Origin: Gammaproteobacteria bacterium
GTDB lineage: Bacteria > Pseudomonadota > Gammaproteobacteria > Poriferisulfidales > Oxydemutatoraceae
Assembly (NCBI GenBank): GCA_007570905.1
Contig: RKSI01000001.1
Span: forward strand, 1 to 5,489
Direction of reading: 5' to 3'
DNA: 5,489 nt
This document shows positions 5,415 to 5,489 of this stretch, in pieces. Position 1 is the first letter of the stretch. Each line of letters opens with the position of its first letter. Made by a program: the position numbers and the translations under genes. The notes under the pieces are model-generated. The model searched no databases, was not told the DNA's origin, and was given only the letters and a program-made list of their open reading frames with translations.

Positions 5415-5489
5415 TTATTGTGATGTTTCCCGCAGTTTACCGATAACCTCATCCTGCTGCGCCTCGCGCAGTGCCGGGTACAGCGGCAG
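5415..5489 (-). CDS. pseC: C-terminal end of a DegT/DnrJ/EryC1-type sugar aminotransferase, probably PseC (runs off right edge)
   Basis: The window holds the last 24 codons and a TAA stop at 5415-5417. The peptide begins LPLYPALREAQQDEVIGKLR, the pattern (LPL-aromatic-P-x-L, then a helix with QD-x-VI) that ends DegT/DnrJ/EryC1/StrS sugar aminotransferases, including PseC. PseC uses PLP and glutamate to aminate C4 of the UDP-4-keto-6-deoxy-HexNAc made by PseB. The direct link to a PseH-like gene is the usual pathway order. The PLP lysine and substrate site lie outside the window, so the exact enzyme (PseC or a related sugar transaminase) is inferred from this tail and the neighbours. Confidence 0.66.
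   Translation of the reverse strand: MPLYPALREAQQDEVIGKLRETSQ

Noticed and set aside
1..5489. tRNA or rRNA genes, CRISPR arrays, riboswitches, rho-independent terminators
   Set aside because: No repeat-spacer pattern, tRNA-like arms or GC-hairpin plus T-tract at gene ends was seen; T-runs present lie inside coding sequence.

Overview
The window is a slice of a surface-sugar biosynthesis operon. Every confidently called gene lies on the minus strand, so the operon reads from high to low coordinates. The gene content points to a Gram-negative bacterium that makes a nonulosonic (sialic-acid-like) sugar of the pseudaminic acid type, normally destined for flagellin, O-antigen or capsule. Nothing in the sequence fixes the species. 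Base composition is uneven: hand counts give 82 G+C of 120 at 1021-1140 (aminotransferase gene) but 49 of 120 at 3301-3420 (glycosyltransferase gene), a mosaic typical of glycan loci.

Layout in transcription order: the last 24 codons of a DegT/DnrJ-type sugar aminotransferase, probably PseC (5489-5415); 15 bases later, a GNAT acetyltransferase of PseH type (5399-4830); a 258-base gap holding a short plus-strand transposase remnant (4661-4786) and a possible promoter; a small acidic protein of unknown function (4571-4239); a family 2 glycosyltransferase (4120-3137); an aldo/keto reductase (3113-2211); an SpsF-type cytidylyltransferase (2229-1519); a class III PLP aminotransferase resembling glutamate-1-semialdehyde aminomutase (1522-218); and the first 73 codons of a PseG-type UDP-sugar hydrolase (221 to the left edge). 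The last four genes overlap by 19, 4 and 4 bases and are surely one translation-coupled unit.

How they may work together: in the established pseudaminate pathway PseB and PseC make a UDP-4-amino sugar, PseH N-acetylates it, PseG removes UDP, PseI condenses the product with phosphoenolpyruvate and PseF adds CMP. PseC, PseH and PseG are seen here. PseB would be expected beyond the right edge and PseI beyond the left. The extra trio between PseH and PseG (aldo/keto reductase, SpsF-like cytidylyltransferase, aminomutase-like aminotransferase) is not needed for standard pseudaminic acid. It is the best candidate in this window for an undescribed branch: a modified nonulosonate, a substituent donor, or a second activated building block. 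The glycosyltransferase and the small unknown protein look like a variable cargo slot, consistent with the lower G+C of the former and the transposase debris beside them.
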